Source of the DNA: an uncultured Eubacteriales bacterium
Lineage (GTDB): Bacteria > Bacillota > Clostridia > Oscillospirales > Oscillospiraceae
Reading direction: 5' to 3'
NCBI GenBank assembly: GCA_900552475.1
Contig: USAC01000069.1
Coordinates: 1 to 11,769, forward strand
Length of the DNA stretch: 11,769 nt
Below, in pieces: positions 11,731-11,769 of this stretch. The stretch's first letter is position 1. The number at the start of each line of letters is the position of its first letter. A program made the position numbers and the translations under genes. The notes under the pieces were generated by a model that was given only the letters and a program-made list of their open reading frames with translations, did no database searches and was not told where the DNA came from.

Positions 11731-11769
11731 TCAGATCCCCGTCATGGCCTCCATGACCTCGTACTCCTC
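11731..11769 (-). CDS. C-terminal end of an unidentified protein (partial)
   Basis: On the minus strand the frame from the edge reads EEYEVMEAMTGI and a TGA stop. A clear terminator follows 30 nt later, as expected at the 3' end of a real gene. Twelve residues are too few to identify the product. Confidence 0.6.
   Translation of the reverse strand, partial: EEYEVMEAMTGI

Noticed and set aside
1..11769. CRISPR array, tRNA or rRNA gene, insertion sequence, prophage or defence island
   Set aside because: No regularly spaced direct repeats, no tRNA cloverleaf or rRNA motif and no transposase, integrase or nuclease motifs were seen in any frame.

Overview
The window looks like a chromosomal segment of a GC-rich Gram-positive anaerobe, most plausibly a Clostridia member of the Oscillospiraceae/Ruminococcaceae type. 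This is inferred from strong AGGAGG-like ribosome binding sites, sigma-A type promoters with AT-rich -10 boxes in otherwise GC-rich DNA, a lipoprotein-anchored ModA, and a G5/3D-domain cell-wall protein. The organism cannot be named from the sequence alone.

Left part (about 110-5880, all minus strand): a molybdenum block read right to left. moaA, moaC, a MOSC-domain gene and a molybdopterin-binding (MoCF-domain) gene are packed with gaps of 1-4 nt or 4-nt overlaps. After a 268-nt gap that holds a perfect 46-bp palindrome come modA, modB and modC, the molybdate (or tungstate) ABC importer. The importer supplies the oxyanion, MoaA and MoaC make cyclic pyranopterin monophosphate from GTP, and the MOSC and MoCF proteins probably act late in cofactor handling. 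MPT synthase (moaD/moaE) and a full-length moeA are not in the window.

Centre (5881-6818): an IclR-family regulator is divergent from moaA. The shared 170-nt region has a readable promoter for each gene and several short palindromes between them, which makes this regulator a candidate controller of the moa genes.

Right part (6819-11769): a minus-strand G5/3D cell-wall protein with a good terminator, a strong promoter and a leader of three consecutive hairpins; rimM-trmD on the plus strand (ribosome maturation and tRNA m1G37 methylation) with overlapping ends; a 237-nt intergenic stretch full of inverted repeats; an unrecognised 212-residue protein; a PhzF-family isomerase on the minus strand; and the last codons of another minus-strand gene at the edge.

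The most interesting non-coding signal is between the unknown gene and phzF. A consensus promoter (TTGACA-18-TATAAT) is followed about 90 nt later by a strong intrinsic terminator on the same strand with no credible ORF between them, which is the layout of an independent small RNA gene.
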